The notes: generated by a model not told the origin, from the letters alone. A stretch of 64,000 bases of DNA from Rhodalgimonas zhirmunskyi (GCA_030848925.1 JANFFA010000001.1:1054001-1118000), one strand, 5' to 3'. Shown: positions 1-8,685, counted from the first letter of the stretch. Program-made: numbers and translations.

Positions 1-1072
1 TGGCCGCGTCCAGAACCTCTAGCGCGGCGGCCATCGAAGTGGGGTTGGCATTGAACGCATCGTCAATCAGGCCGATCTCGGCCCCGGTCGCATCGTCCAG
101 CACCAGCCGCTCACGCGTGCCGCGCCCGGCGGGCGGTTGCCAGCGGGCCAAATCAGCAGCCGCAATGTCACGATCCGCGCCCAGCGCCTCGACCGCCGCC
201 AACACGCCAAGGCCATTCATCGCGAAATGCCGCCCCGCCGTGGAAATCTTGTAAAGCAGCGCCCGGCCATCCGCCTCGGCCTCACAGATGGTCGCGCCAT
301 CGGCCAGCCGCACGCCGGTCAGGCGATACTCCCCCGCCGTCTCGCCAAAGCCGACGATCCGCGCGCCCACATCCCGCGCCGCGCTCATCAGGATCGGGGT
401 GGTGGCCAGATCGGCATTGATCACTGCCACGCCATCCGGCTCAAGCCCTTGGAAAATATCGGCCTTCTCGCGCGCGATGCCTTCGATGTTTTCGAACGCC
501 TCAAGATGCGCCGCCGCCACCGTGGTGATCATCGCTACGTCTGCGCGCGCCATACGCGCCAGCGGCGCGATCTCGCCGGGGTGGTTCATCCCGATCTCGA
601 TCACCGCATAATCCGTCTCGACCGGCATCCGCGCCAGCGTCAGCGGCACGCCCCAATGGTTGTTGTAACTGGCCTCGGCCGCGTGGCATTTGCCCTGCCG
701 CTCCAGCACCACGCGCAGCATCTCCTTGGTCGAGGTCTTGCCGACCGATCCCGTCACCGCGATCACCCGCGCCTGCGTGCGCGCCCGCGCCGCCCGGCCC
801 AGCGCCTCCAGCGCCTCCAGAACGTCGGGCACGATCAACAGCGGCGCATCCTCCGCCACCCCCTCGGGGATATGCGTAACCAGCGCCGCGCCCGCGCCCT
901 TGTCCAAGGCCTGCGCCACGAAATCATGCCCATCGCGCGCCGCTTTCAACGCCACGAACAGATCACCGGTCTTGATCGTCCGGGTATCGATGCTCACGCC
1001 ATCGACGCTGAACGCCCGCGTCGCCCGCCCGCCGGTCGCCTCGACCGCCGCCGCACTTGTCCAAAGGCTCAT
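1..1072 (-). CDS. murF: MurF, UDP-MurNAc-tripeptide:D-Ala-D-Ala ligase (3' end outside window)
   Basis: Cytoplasmic ATP-dependent ligase that adds D-Ala-D-Ala to UDP-MurNAc-tripeptide, completing the peptidoglycan pentapeptide precursor. Translation from ATG 1072-1070 gives 357 codons without a stop before the left edge. Visible signatures are the P-loop VTGSVGKTSTK, the Mur-ligase stretch SYNNHWGVPLTLARM, IGMNHPGEI, and DDAFNANPTSM near the edge. The missing part is the end of the C-terminal ligand-binding domain. The start codon overlaps the murE stop as ATGA, so the two are translationally coupled within the mraZ-rsmH-ftsL-ftsI-murE-murF series. Recognition is secure; only the C-terminus is unseen. 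Confidence 0.95.
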   Translation of the reverse strand, partial: MSLWTSAAAVEATGGRATRAFSVDGVSIDTRTIKTGDLFVALKAARDGHDFVAQALDKGAGAALVTHIPEGVAEDAPLLIVPDVLEALEALGRAARARTQARVIAVTGSVGKTSTKEMLRVVLERQGKCHAAEASYNNHWGVPLTLARMPVETDYAVIEIGMNHPGEIAPLARMARADVAMITTVAAAHLEAFENIEGIAREKADIFQGLEPDGVAVINADLATTPILMSAARDVGARIVGFGETAGEYRLTGVRLADGATICEAEADGRALLYKISTAGRHFAMNGLGVLAAVEALGADRDIAAADLARWQPPAGRGTRERLVLDDATGAEIGLIDDAFNANPTSMAAALEVLDAA

Positions 1073-2577
1073 GGCCGCCCCCCTTCCAGTGCCGCCACGG
1101 CCACGCTGGCCTGCTCGGCATCGTCAAAGGGCAGCACATCATCGCCCACGATCTGGCCGGTCTCATGACCCTTGCCCGCGATCAAAAGCGCATCCCCCGG
1201 CCCCAGCATATCGACCCCGCGCAGGATCGCTTCGGCCCGGTCGCCCACTTCCGTGGCCTTCGGACAGCCCTCCAGCACCGCCGCCCGGATCAGGGCCGGG
1301 TCTTCGCTTCTGGGGTTGTCGTCACTCACGATCACCATATCGGCGTTTTCACAGGCCGCGCGCCCCATCAAGGGCCGCTTGCCCGCATCCCGATCGCCGC
1401 CCGCGCCCACGATGGCCACGATCCGCCCCATCACATGCGGGCGCAGCGCCTTCAGCGCCGTCGCCACCGCATCGGGCGTATGGGCATAATCGACAAACAC
1501 CGCCGCGCCGTTTTCACGCTGCGCGGCAAGTTGCATCCGCCCGCGCACCCCGCGCAATTCTTCCAGAACGTCGAACACCTCTTCCGGGTCTTCCCCCGCG
1601 CCGATCACAAGCCCCGCCGCCAACAACACGTTTTCCGCCTGAAACCCGCCAATCAACGGCAGGTAAACCCGGTGACCGACGCTCTTCCACTTGAAATAGA
1701 CTTCCTGCCCGGTGGCATCGAACCGCTGCGCACTCAACTCAAGGTCGGCCCCGTCGGTGCGCCCGACGCTGATCACTTCCTGCCCGCGCCCCGCCGCGAT
1801 CGCCGCCATGTCGGGCCCGCGCGGATCGTCGATATTGATCACCGCCACGCCCTCATCCGGCAAAACGCGATCGAACAGCCCCGCCTTGGCCTCGAAATAC
1901 TCATCGAACGTCGCGTGGTAATCGAGGTGATCTTGCGTGAAATTCGTGAACCCCGCCGCGGCCAGATGCACGCCGTCCAGCCGCTTTTGCGCCAACCCGT
2001 GGGACGAGGCCTCCATCGCCGCATGGGTCACGCCCGCGCGCGTCGCCGCCGCCAATGTCCGGTGCAGCGTGATCGGCTCGGGCGTGGTGTGATGCAGCGG
2101 CGCGCTCCACGCCCCTTCAACGCCGGTGGTGCCAAGGTTGATCGCCTCGCGCCCCAGCGCGGTCCAGATCATCCGCGCGAATGTCGCCACACTGGTCTTG
2201 CCGTTGGTGCCGGTCACCGCCACCATCGTGCTGGGCTGCGCGCCCGACCACAACGCCGCCGTATAGGCCAGCGCTTGGCGCGGGTCCTGCGCCACGATCA
2301 GCGCGGCGTCATGCGCGGCCAATTCCTTGGCCGCGATCCGCGCGCCTTCCGCATCGGTCAGGATCGCCCCCGCTCCCATGCGCAACGCATATTGAATGAA
2401 TTCCCCGCCGTGCACCCGCGTGCCCGGCAGCGCGGCGAAAAGGTAGCCGTCCTTCACCTCGCGGCTGTCCACGGCCAGCCCGGTCACCCAGACCTCGCGC
2501 CCGCCCTGCGCGGTCAGGCCCAGCTCTCCCAAGGATTTCGTGCCGCTCTCGCCCTGTTGGCCCTGCTCGCTGCTCAT
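1069..2577 (-). CDS. murE: MurE, UDP-MurNAc-L-Ala-D-Glu:meso-DAP ligase
   Basis: Adds meso-diaminopimelate to UDP-MurNAc-L-Ala-D-Glu in the cytoplasm. The 502-aa product has the normal length. It has an N-terminal UDP-binding domain with the VDSREVKDG segment, the P-loop VTGTNGKTSVATF, the conserved YAHTPDAV, and the DNPR motif (in SDDNPRSEDP) that marks the DAP-specific rather than lysine-specific enzyme. The start ATG lies 21 bp downstream of the ftsI stop and its stop overlaps murF. No oddities were seen. Confidence 0.96.
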   Translation of the reverse strand: MSSEQGQQGESGTKSLGELGLTAQGGREVWVTGLAVDSREVKDGYLFAALPGTRVHGGEFIQYALRMGAGAILTDAEGARIAAKELAAHDAALIVAQDPRQALAYTAALWSGAQPSTMVAVTGTNGKTSVATFARMIWTALGREAINLGTTGVEGAWSAPLHHTTPEPITLHRTLAAATRAGVTHAAMEASSHGLAQKRLDGVHLAAAGFTNFTQDHLDYHATFDEYFEAKAGLFDRVLPDEGVAVINIDDPRGPDMAAIAAGRGQEVISVGRTDGADLELSAQRFDATGQEVYFKWKSVGHRVYLPLIGGFQAENVLLAAGLVIGAGEDPEEVFDVLEELRGVRGRMQLAAQRENGAAVFVDYAHTPDAVATALKALRPHVMGRIVAIVGAGGDRDAGKRPLMGRAACENADMVIVSDDNPRSEDPALIRAAVLEGCPKATEVGDRAEAILRGVDMLGPGDALLIAGKGHETGQIVGDDVLPFDDAEQASVAVAALEGGRP

Positions 2578-2598
2578 CCGCCCACCGCCCTTTTTGGC

Positions 2599-4380
2599 TT
2601 AATTCGATGTGAGCGTTATACCAGCCAATTTGCCCGGCTCAACCTGCGGCCTGAGGCCCAGAAGCGGCGCCACACGATTGATCATTTCCGCCGCCACCGG
2701 CACCGCTGTCCAACCGGCGGTGCGGCGCGTTTCGCCCAACGCATAGGTCTCGGGCTCGTCCAGTGTCAGGATCAGCACGTATTTCGGATCGTCCGCCGGA
2801 AACATGCTGGCGAATGTGGCGATCACCTTGTCCTTGTAATAGCCGCCGCGCGGCTTGGGCTTGTCGGCGGTGCCGGTCTTGCCCGCCACGGCATAGCCTT
2901 CGACCTCGCCAAAGCTGGCCGTGCCCTCGGTGACGACCCTGCGCAGCATGTCGCGCGACGCCGCCGACACCTGCTGGCTCATCACCCGCTGCCCGTATTG
3001 CGGCCCGTCCTGTTTAAGAAGCGTCGGGCGCACCTGCGTGCCGCCATTGGCGACAGCAGCGTAAGCGGCGGCCAGATGCATCGGACTTACCGAAATGCCA
3101 TGCCCATAAGAAATCGTCATGGTCGAGATTTCCGACCAGTTTGACGGCAGAAGCGGGGTCGACCCACTGGCCTCCACGATCTCGACCGGCACCGCGTCCA
3201 ACATGCCCAGCTTGCCAAGAAATTCCCTTTGCCGCGACCCGCCGATCATCATCGCCAACCGCGCCGTGCCGATGTTCGAGGATTTCTCGATGATCTTGGA
3301 AACCGACAATTCCTTGCCATAGTTATGGAAATCGCGAATCCGGTGTTTGCCCCACTTCAAAGGGCCGCGAATGTCGATCACTGTCGACGGGTTCACAAGG
3401 CCCAGTTCCATCGCCTGCGCCGCCGCGAAAATCTTGAAGGTCGAGCCAAGCTCATAAACCCCCTGCACCGCCCTGTTAAACAGCGGGCTGTCATCCGGCG
3501 CGCCCTCGGTGGGAGGGCGCGGGCGATCGTTGGGGTCAAAATCCGGAAGGCTGACCACGCTGATCACCTCGCCGGTATGCACATCCATCAACACCGCCGC
3601 CGCACCCTTGGCATTCATCAACTTCATGCCGCCGTAAAGCACCTGCTCCGCCGCCGCCTGCACCGTCAAATCCAGCGAAAGCTGCAATGGTTTGCCGCCC
3701 TCGGCCGGATCGCGCAGGTAAGTGTCGTAAACCTTTTCGATCCCCGCCACGCCGATCACCTCGGCCGCATCGACGCCCTCCTTGCCGAAGGACGCCCCGC
3801 CCAGCACATGCGCCGCCAGCCGTCCGTTGGGGTAAAGGCGCATCTCGCGCGGGCCGAACAACAGGCCGGGATCGCCGATGTCATGCACCGCCTGCTTCTG
3901 TTCCGGGCTGATCTTCTTCTTGATCCAGACGAATTTCCGCTTGCCCGAGAAATCCTTGATCATCCGCTCGCGGTCGAGATCGGGAAAAATCCGCGCCAGC
4001 TCGGTCGCCACGCGCTTGGGTTCGATCATCTGCTGCGGATGCGCATAAAGACTGTGAGTCTCAAGGTTGGTGGCCAGAATCCGGCCATGCCGGTCGGTGA
4101 TATCCGCGCGTTGCGTCACGATATGGGCCGAACTGGCACGCGCGCGCGGCTCGTAAGGCTCCGAACTGGCCATCATACCCATCCGCACGCCAATTACGGC
4201 ATAGGCGCAAAAGAACACGACCCCCAACACCAAAAGCCGTCCTTCGGCACGGGCGCGATCCCGGTCGCGCATGTCCTCGTGACGCGCACGGGTGTTTTCC
4301 TTTTCGATCGCGTCGGGGTTTTCCCCGTTCGCGCGGGCCTCAAGAATACGGGCCAGCGGGCGCAGCGGTATACGGGTCAT
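2599..4380 (-). CDS. ftsI: FtsI (PBP3), division-specific peptidoglycan transpeptidase
   Basis: Septal D,D-transpeptidase (class B PBP), anchored in the inner membrane and acting in the periplasm within the divisome. In the 593-aa product a single membrane segment spans about residues 48-70, the dimerisation (pedestal) region follows, and the transpeptidase domain has catalytic S313-T-F-K316, S367-S-N369 and K501-T-G503. The roughly 45-residue charged cytoplasmic N-terminus is longer than in E. coli, which is common in alphaproteobacteria. The start overlaps the ftsL stop by 4 bp (ATGA). Confidence 0.96.
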   Translation of the reverse strand: MTRIPLRPLARILEARANGENPDAIEKENTRARHEDMRDRDRARAEGRLLVLGVVFFCAYAVIGVRMGMMASSEPYEPRARASSAHIVTQRADITDRHGRILATNLETHSLYAHPQQMIEPKRVATELARIFPDLDRERMIKDFSGKRKFVWIKKKISPEQKQAVHDIGDPGLLFGPREMRLYPNGRLAAHVLGGASFGKEGVDAAEVIGVAGIEKVYDTYLRDPAEGGKPLQLSLDLTVQAAAEQVLYGGMKLMNAKGAAAVLMDVHTGEVISVVSLPDFDPNDRPRPPTEGAPDDSPLFNRAVQGVYELGSTFKIFAAAQAMELGLVNPSTVIDIRGPLKWGKHRIRDFHNYGKELSVSKIIEKSSNIGTARLAMMIGGSRQREFLGKLGMLDAVPVEIVEASGSTPLLPSNWSEISTMTISYGHGISVSPMHLAAAYAAVANGGTQVRPTLLKQDGPQYGQRVMSQQVSAASRDMLRRVVTEGTASFGEVEGYAVAGKTGTADKPKPRGGYYKDKVIATFASMFPADDPKYVLILTLDEPETYALGETRRTAGWTAVPVAAEMINRVAPLLGLRPQVEPGKLAGITLTSN

Positions 4381-4736
4381 TCGCCGTCCTCCCCGTCCAG
4401 TTTTTTCTGCGACGAAACATCGACGCCCATGCTGATATCCATTTTCTTTTCAACCGGATAAGACACCTGATCGATCCGCCCGAATTGATCCGGGCTTAGC
4501 GCCAGAAGCCCCAGCCGCTTGAAGTTCAACTCGGCCAGTTCGCGCAGCCGCTCGGGCCGGTTGAGATAGGCCCACTCGGCATTCAACATACCCAGCCGCG
4601 CCCGCTTCTGGCCGATCTCGGCATGCAGGTCCTCGACCTGCCCCAGCGCTTCCTGTGTCTTGTAATTCTCGTGATAGGCCCAGAAGGCCAGCCCGATCAC
4701 CACCATCGCCGTCATCACGTAAAGCAGGGTTCTCAT
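4377..4736 (-). CDS. ftsL: FtsL-like divisome protein
   Basis: A 119-aa bitopic protein with one N-terminal membrane segment (about residues 4-20) and a following periplasmic heptad-like region ([20 protein letters not shown]) consistent with the FtsL coiled coil that pairs with FtsB and recruits FtsW/FtsI. The sequence is weakly conserved, as is usual for FtsL. The call rests on size, topology and position between rsmH and ftsI. It overlaps both neighbours by 4 bp, so it is almost certainly coupled in translation with them. Confidence 0.85.
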   Translation of the reverse strand: MRTLLYVMTAMVVIGLAFWAYHENYKTQEALGQVEDLHAEIGQKRARLGMLNAEWAYLNRPERLRELAELNFKRLGLLALSPDQFGRIDQVSYPVEKKMDISMGVDVSSQKKLDGEDGE

Positions 4737-5731
4737 CGCCCTTTTCTCCCCGTTTTCGTCAATTGCGGCATCCCGATTGCCGCCCTGTCCACCGGCCCCG
4801 CCGGGGCCTCGGTCCGCCGCCCGACGCGTAGTTTTGCACTGCGCGAGCGTGGATTTTGCTCCAACTCGTCCTCGTCCGGGCCAACCGCCTTGCGGGTGAC
4901 CTGCTCGAACTGCGCCGGCTTGTCGGCAACGGGTGCATATCGGCTGCCCCCGCCCTTGCCGGATTTTTCCTGAAAAAATCGCTTCACCATCCGGTCTTCG
5001 ATCGAATGGAAGGTCACCACCGCCAATTGCCCGCCGGGCTTCAACGCGCGTTCCGCCGCCTCAAGCCCTTCGATCAACTCGCCATATTCGTCGTTCACCG
5101 CGATCCTAAGCGCCTGAAAACTGCGCGTCGCCGGATGGCTCTGCCCCGGTTTCGGGCGCGGCAGGGATTTCTCGATGATCCCGGCCAGTTGCAGCGTCGT
5201 CTCGATCCGCTCCGCCTCGCGCGCGCGCACGATGTTGCGCGCGATCCGGCGGCTCGCCCGCTCTTCGCCGTAGTGATAAAGAATATCCGCCAACGCCGCC
5301 TCTTCGGCCTCGTTCACGATATCCGCCGCGCTGGTGCCCTCTTGGCTCATCCGCATGTCGAGCGGCCCATCGGTCATAAAGGAAAACCCGCGCTCGGCCT
5401 GATCCAGCTGCATCGAGCTGACCCCAAGGTCCAGCACCACCCCGTCAAGGTCATGCCCATACTCGTCCAGCCGCGAAAACGTTCCGCGCACCAGTTCCAG
5501 CCGCGCGCCATAGTCCCCGGCCCAATCCTCGGCCATGTCGAACACCGCCGGATCGCGATCCACCCCGATCACCTTGGCCGCACCGGCCTCAAGCAATCCG
5601 CGCGCATAGCCGCCCGCCCCGAACGTGCCATCCAGCCAGACCCCCTCCACCGGCGCCACCGCCTTCAACAGCGGGCGCAACAATACAGGGATGTGAGGGG
5701 CATCAGGACCGGCGTGAGCAGCACCCGTCAT
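4733..5731 (-). CDS. rsmH: RsmH, 16S rRNA (cytosine-1402-N4)-methyltransferase
   Basis: SAM-dependent methyltransferase (MraW) that N4-methylates C1402 in the decoding centre of 16S rRNA. The 332-aa product contains the SAM-binding GTFGAGGYA loop, [25 protein letters not shown] and [13 protein letters not shown], all typical of the family. The start ATG shares one base with the mraZ stop (TGATG), and the gene's own stop overlaps ftsL, so it is the second gene of the dcw operon. Confidence 0.96.
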   Translation of the reverse strand: MTGAAHAGPDAPHIPVLLRPLLKAVAPVEGVWLDGTFGAGGYARGLLEAGAAKVIGVDRDPAVFDMAEDWAGDYGARLELVRGTFSRLDEYGHDLDGVVLDLGVSSMQLDQAERGFSFMTDGPLDMRMSQEGTSAADIVNEAEEAALADILYHYGEERASRRIARNIVRAREAERIETTLQLAGIIEKSLPRPKPGQSHPATRSFQALRIAVNDEYGELIEGLEAAERALKPGGQLAVVTFHSIEDRMVKRFFQEKSGKGGGSRYAPVADKPAQFEQVTRKAVGPDEDELEQNPRSRSAKLRVGRRTEAPAGPVDRAAIGMPQLTKTGRKGR

Positions 5732-6252
5732 CAGTTGGCCCCCGGTCCCGCTGGCCCCTCGGGCTGATCAAGGAACATCAGAGGATCGAAATCCTCGGGC
5801 AGGTCCTCGAGCCAGGCTTCGGTCTTGGCCAGCTCTTCTTCTTCATAGGTTTCGGGCCGCCAGATCTGGAAGGTATCGCCCGAGGCGATAAAGAACGCCT
5901 CCTTGTCGATGCCGATCTTCTGACGCAGCTTCGCAGGCAGCACCAGCCGCCCGGTTTCATCCACACTGGTGGGAAAACTCTGACCATGGAACATCCGCTC
6001 AAGCATCTTGCGCTGGACCGACCCGCGCGGCAACGCGGCGATCTTGGCGTCGACCTCGGCGATGGCCTCCATGGTATAACATTCAAGGAAATGACGACGA
6101 TGGTCGCCGTAAACGATCACAAGGTTGGGGCTCAGCCCCTCTTTCCACTCGGGGTCACCTTGCTCCAGAACACGGCGAAAAAGGGCTGGGATCGAAACCC
6201 TGCCCTTCGTGTCCACCTTATGGTGGCTCTCGCCTCTGAACGTCTGGGCCAC
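5731..6252 (-). CDS. mraZ: MraZ, transcriptional regulator of the dcw operon
   Basis: MraZ folds like AbrB, forms rings and binds tandem TGGG-type boxes to repress its own division operon. The protein has two DxxGR repeats, [14 protein letters not shown] and [15 protein letters not shown] place the start at GTG 6252-6250, giving 173 aa that begin [14 protein letters not shown], the usual Rhodobacterales N-terminus; AAGGAAAGG lies about 10 nt upstream. The frame stays open upstream to 6399, but that extension has a non-MraZ composition and crosses the leader hairpin. First gene of the dcw operon. Confidence 0.9.
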   Translation of the reverse strand: MAQTFRGESHHKVDTKGRVSIPALFRRVLEQGDPEWKEGLSPNLVIVYGDHRRHFLECYTMEAIAEVDAKIAALPRGSVQRKMLERMFHGQSFPTSVDETGRLVLPAKLRQKIGIDKEAFFIASGDTFQIWRPETYEEEELAKTEAWLEDLPEDFDPLMFLDQPEGPAGPGAN

Positions 6253-6313
6253 TGTCCCGCGACCTTTCCTTGTTACGTGGACCCGCACCTGATCAGGGAA
6301 ACGGACCCTTTTT

Positions 6314-6357
6314 AAAGGAAACGGCGGATTGAACTGCTGCCACTGTTCAATCCGCCG
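6314..6357 (-). terminator. Intrinsic-terminator-like hairpin in the mraZ leader
   Basis: A perfect 13-bp inverted repeat: arm 6357-6345, 10-nt loop, arm 6334-6322. On the minus strand the second arm is followed by TTTCCTTT at 6321-6314. It sits about 60 nt upstream of the mraZ GTG, so it could stop transcripts before the dcw genes. Position and form match the terminator that releases the UpsM sRNA from the dcw leader in Rhodobacter sphaeroides. Confidence 0.7.
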
Positions 6358-6530
6358 CCCTAGCCCGCCTTGGCGGGGATGTCCGACTGCGCGCGCCACC
6401 TGGGGGGATGTCTGCTCGCTCGCGCGCCGGATCTCTCTATTTGATGAAGCGGGTGCCTGTATGAAACCTGACTTGGGATTGGTCCGGGGTTCTTAAGTTG
6501 CCCCTTTATGTTCCCGTCCTCATCGTGGTT
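6314..6530 (-). ncRNA. Candidate UpsM-like leader-derived sRNA
   Basis: In R. sphaeroides the dcw cluster has an unusually long 5' leader that yields the abundant sRNA UpsM, ending at a terminator just before mraZ. Here a roughly 720-bp gap separates mrp from mraZ and holds no convincing gene, and a terminator-like hairpin lies just upstream of mraZ. The 3' end is set by the hairpin. The 5' end is a guess, placed just below the phased TGGGA boxes at 6531-6560, where a promoter with TTGCTA and a weak TATCCC could lie. GACATCCCC occurs twice in the putative RNA (6412-6404 and 6383-6375), 29 nt apart. Confidence 0.4.
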
Positions 6531-6560
6531 ATAGGGATAGCGTGGGAAAGCATGGGATAG
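6531..6560. promoter_or_regulatory. Three phased TGGGA-type boxes, probable MraZ operator
   Basis: Plus-strand decamers ATAGGGATAG, CGTGGGAAAG and CATGGGATAG follow one another at exactly 10-bp spacing. MraZ is known to bind TGGGN boxes separated by 5 nt, that is, a 10-bp period. The boxes lie about 280 bp upstream of the mraZ start, where the promoter of the leader would be expected. The TGGG reads on the strand opposite to mraZ. Confidence 0.6.
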
Positions 6561-6897
6561 CAACTGTTTTTTCACCAAGATCGGCGCATGATCTTGTTTC
6601 ACAGGGGTGCCCAGCACAACATATAGCGCGTTTTTATCCACAGAAGGCACCGAACTTAGCGGAAAGAAACTGAAGCCAACACTAGATATAGTATCCACTC
6701 AAGAAGGCGTAAATTTCCCTACTTTTCCCAAAAATTTCGCCCAAGAAGCCCGAAAAACGCCCAAAGCAGCGCTCTGCCCCCTCGAATCAAGCCATCCCGG
6801 CCTGTCCAATACGCCCGAAATCCGGCTTTGATTCGTGATTTTCAGCCGTAAACACGCGAAAGGCGCGCCGCCAAGCTGGCCGCGCGCCCTTTTTCGT

Positions 6898-6943
6898 CCC
6901 ATCTTTTCCCATGAGGCCCGTGAAATCCCACGAACCGCCCCAT
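6898..6943 (-). promoter_or_regulatory. Second cluster of phased ATGGG/GTGGG boxes
   Basis: On the minus strand five RYGGG boxes begin at 6943 (ATGGG), 6931 (GTGGG), 6921 (ACGGG), 6912 (ATGGG) and 6902 (ATGGG), spaced 12, 10, 9 and 10 bp. They lie just past the mrp stop in the same orientation as mraZ, about 650 bp from its start. This could be a distal MraZ operator or the operator of a longer dcw transcript. The imperfect spacing makes it weaker than the cluster at 6531-6560. Confidence 0.4.
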
Positions 6944-6972
6944 GTTTTCCTGTCAGTGGCCCTTACGGGCGC

Positions 6973-8070
6973 TCAGATCCCCGCGATTTCGCTCAATCTG
7001 CTCGCAAGGTCGGCGTAGGCCCGCGCCATCGCCCCTTCGCCCGCGGCCACCGGCCGCCCCTCGTCGCCCCCCAACCGCGTGTCGAGGTCGATCGGCAACT
7101 GCGCCAACAGCGGCACGCCAAGGCTCTTGGCCTCGCGCGCGACACCGCCATGCCCGAACGGGTGCGCCTCATGCCCACAGTTAGGACATATATATGTGGC
7201 CATGTTTTCGATCAGACCAAAGATCGGCACGTTCAGCTTCTTCGCCATGTCGATGCCCTTGCGCGCGTCGATCAGGGCCACGTCCTGTGGTGTGCTGACC
7301 ATGACGATGCCCGCAAGCTCGCTCTTTTGTGCCAGCGTCAGGAAAACATCCCCCGTCCCCGGCGGCAGATCGACGATCAGCACATCCAACTCCCCCCAAA
7401 GCACTTCGCCCAGGAATTGTTGCAACGCCCCCATCAACATCGGCCCACGCCAGACAACGGCCTGTCCCTCTTCGACCATCAGGCCAATCGACATCATCCG
7501 CACGCCATAGGCTTCGGGCGGCAGGATCATGTTGTCGTCATCCACCTGCGGCTTGCCCGACAGGCCCAGCATCCGCGGCCCGCTCGGTCCGTATATATCT
7601 GCATCCAAAAGGCCGACGCGCTTGCCGGCCTTCGCCAGCGCCACGGCAAGGTTCACGGCCACGGTGGATTTGCCCACCCCGCCCTTACCCGATCCCACGG
7701 CGATGATCTGCTTTACACCCGCTGGCTTCAGCTTGGCGGCCTGCGGCTTCGGGTGCCCCCCGATCTTAAGATCAGGCGGCGGCGCTTTCGGGGCCGCCGC
7801 GCCCTGCGCCTGATGCGCGGTCAAAACGGCAACGGCTCGTCCCACGCCGGGAATCCCCTCGACCAGATGCACCGCCGCCGCCCGGATGTCCTCCATCCGC
7901 CGCGCCTGATCCGCACTTTCCGCCTCGATGACGAATCGCACCTCGGATTCGGCGCCGGTTTTCTCGACCGTGACCGCCTTCACCATCCCGCGTGACACCA
8001 AGGTGCCACCATCCGGCAGTTTCAGCCGATCAAGCTCGCGCAAGACGGTTTCGCGTGAAATCTGGCTCAT
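6973..8070 (-). CDS. mrp: Mrp/ApbC-type iron-sulfur cluster carrier ATPase
   Basis: Cytoplasmic P-loop ATPase that binds and transfers [4Fe-4S] clusters to apoproteins. The 365-aa product has an N-terminal MIP18/DUF59 domain (about 1-85), a proline/alanine linker, then the deviant Walker A GSGKGGVGKST (about 126-136), DADIYGPSGP, and the cluster-binding pair CPNC. I chose ATG 8070 because GGAGGGC lies 4 nt upstream; an in-frame ATG at 8085 would place that ribosome site inside the gene. It is upstream of mraZ on the same strand but separated by about 720 bp, so it is probably a separate transcript. Confidence 0.93.
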   Translation of the reverse strand: MSQISRETVLRELDRLKLPDGGTLVSRGMVKAVTVEKTGAESEVRFVIEAESADQARRMEDIRAAAVHLVEGIPGVGRAVAVLTAHQAQGAAAPKAPPPDLKIGGHPKPQAAKLKPAGVKQIIAVGSGKGGVGKSTVAVNLAVALAKAGKRVGLLDADIYGPSGPRMLGLSGKPQVDDDNMILPPEAYGVRMMSIGLMVEEGQAVVWRGPMLMGALQQFLGEVLWGELDVLIVDLPPGTGDVFLTLAQKSELAGIVMVSTPQDVALIDARKGIDMAKKLNVPIFGLIENMATYICPNCGHEAHPFGHGGVAREAKSLGVPLLAQLPIDLDTRLGGDEGRPVAAGEGAMARAYADLASRLSEIAGI

Positions 8071-8206
8071 GTTGCCCTCCTGCAATAACTCATTCTCCCC
8101 TCACGTGTTTGCGCCCTCGATGCAAGCGCAAATGCACAATGCTTGGGCAGAGCGCGAACACAAGCCCTTGATCGCACTTAACTTTCCCTTGGGTCACGTA
8201 TGCAAT

Positions 8207-8221
8207 TGCTGCATAGCAGCA
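8207..8221. promoter_or_regulatory. TGCTGC-ATA-GCAGCA palindrome (PhaR-box-like)
   Basis: A perfect 6+3+6 palindrome 102 bp upstream of the DUF1127 start. It contains CTGC-N3-GCAG, the form described for the PHB-responsive repressor PhaR in Paracoccus and Rhodobacter. A related CCTGCAGCA sits at 8245-8253. It could instead belong to another regulator; only the sequence match supports the assignment. Confidence 0.35.
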
Positions 8222-8322
8222 TTGTTTCGATGGGCCTTTTCGCACCTGCAGCATTGGCCTAGATTAATCCCAACAAGACGACGACGAAACAAAACGACGA
8301 AATAAACACAGAGTTCGGAACG

Positions 8323-8541
8323 ATGGCTTACACAAGCACCGCACACAACACAGCTTCTGCTTCCAAGGCCCACGGCGGCTTCACGCAGTTCATCAGCGCA
8401 ATCAATGCCCGCCTCGCAACCTGGAAAGAAGAGCGCCGCGTGCATGCAGAGCTCTCCGTACTCACTGCCCGGGAACGCGCCGAAATCGGCCTCTCCCGCA
8501 ACCTGCGCGCCGCGGTAAAGGAAGCCATGGCCGCGCGCTAA
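8323..8541 (+). CDS. Small DUF1127 protein (CcaF1-like)
   Basis: A 72-aa arginine-rich protein whose C-terminal half carries the DUF1127 signature around LTARERAEIGLSR. In R. sphaeroides the DUF1127 protein CcaF1 is an RNA-binding protein produced under stress and encoded directly upstream of the CcsR sRNAs. The same arrangement is seen here, with four CCTCCTCCC-type hairpins beginning 14 nt after the stop. The ribosome site is weak (CGGAACG before ATG). Expression is probably from a stress sigma-factor promoter, but I could not place -35/-10 boxes with confidence. Confidence 0.85.
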   Translation: MAYTSTAHNTASASKAHGGFTQFISAINARLATWKEERRVHAELSVLTARERAEIGLSRNLRAAVKEAMAAR

Positions 8542-8554
8542 AGAACACCGAGAT

Positions 8555-8588
8555 CAGGAAAGCCCTCTCCTCCTCCCTGGGCCTCCTG
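8555..8588 (+). ncRNA. CcsR/cuckoo-type hairpin 1
   Basis: The stem pairs CAGG (8555-8558) with CCTG (8585-8588) and GCCC (8562-8565) with GGGC (8579-8582). The loop carries CCTCCTCCC at 8569-8577. This C-rich motif is complementary to Shine-Dalgarno-like sequence and is the hallmark of the CcsR sRNA family. It starts 14 nt after the DUF1127 stop and is likely cut from the same transcript. Confidence 0.8.
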
Positions 8589-8595
8589 TAAATAA

Positions 8596-8632
8596 GGCGG
8601 CGGGATCACTCCTCCTCCCAGATCCCGCCGCC
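8596..8632 (+). ncRNA. CcsR/cuckoo-type hairpin 2
   Basis: A perfect 12-bp stem, GGCGGCGGGATC (8596-8607) with GATCCCGCCGCC (8621-8632), holds a 13-nt loop containing CCTCCTCCC at 8611-8619. This is the clearest member of the array. Confidence 0.88.
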
Positions 8633-8648
8633 GCCTAAAAATAAGAAT

Positions 8649-8685
8649 TGCGCCCGAGGCACTCCTCCTCCCAGCCAACGGTGCA
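8649..8685 (+). ncRNA. CcsR/cuckoo-type hairpin 3 (imperfect stem)
   Basis: CCTCCTCCC at 8664-8672 sits in the loop of an interrupted stem: TGC/GCA, CCG/CGG and GGC/GCC pair with small internal loops. The loop sequence ACTCCTCCTCCCA is identical to that of hairpin 2, while the stem has drifted, suggesting selection on the loop. Confidence 0.75.

Noticed and set aside
1057-3144. 695-codon plus-strand frame across murE and ftsI
   Set aside because: His/Arg/Pro-rich translation with no family resemblance, fully explained by the strongly recognised genes on the other strand.
6253-6399. Longer mraZ reading from 6399
   Set aside because: The extra 49 residues do not resemble any MraZ and would be translated through the leader terminator hairpin.
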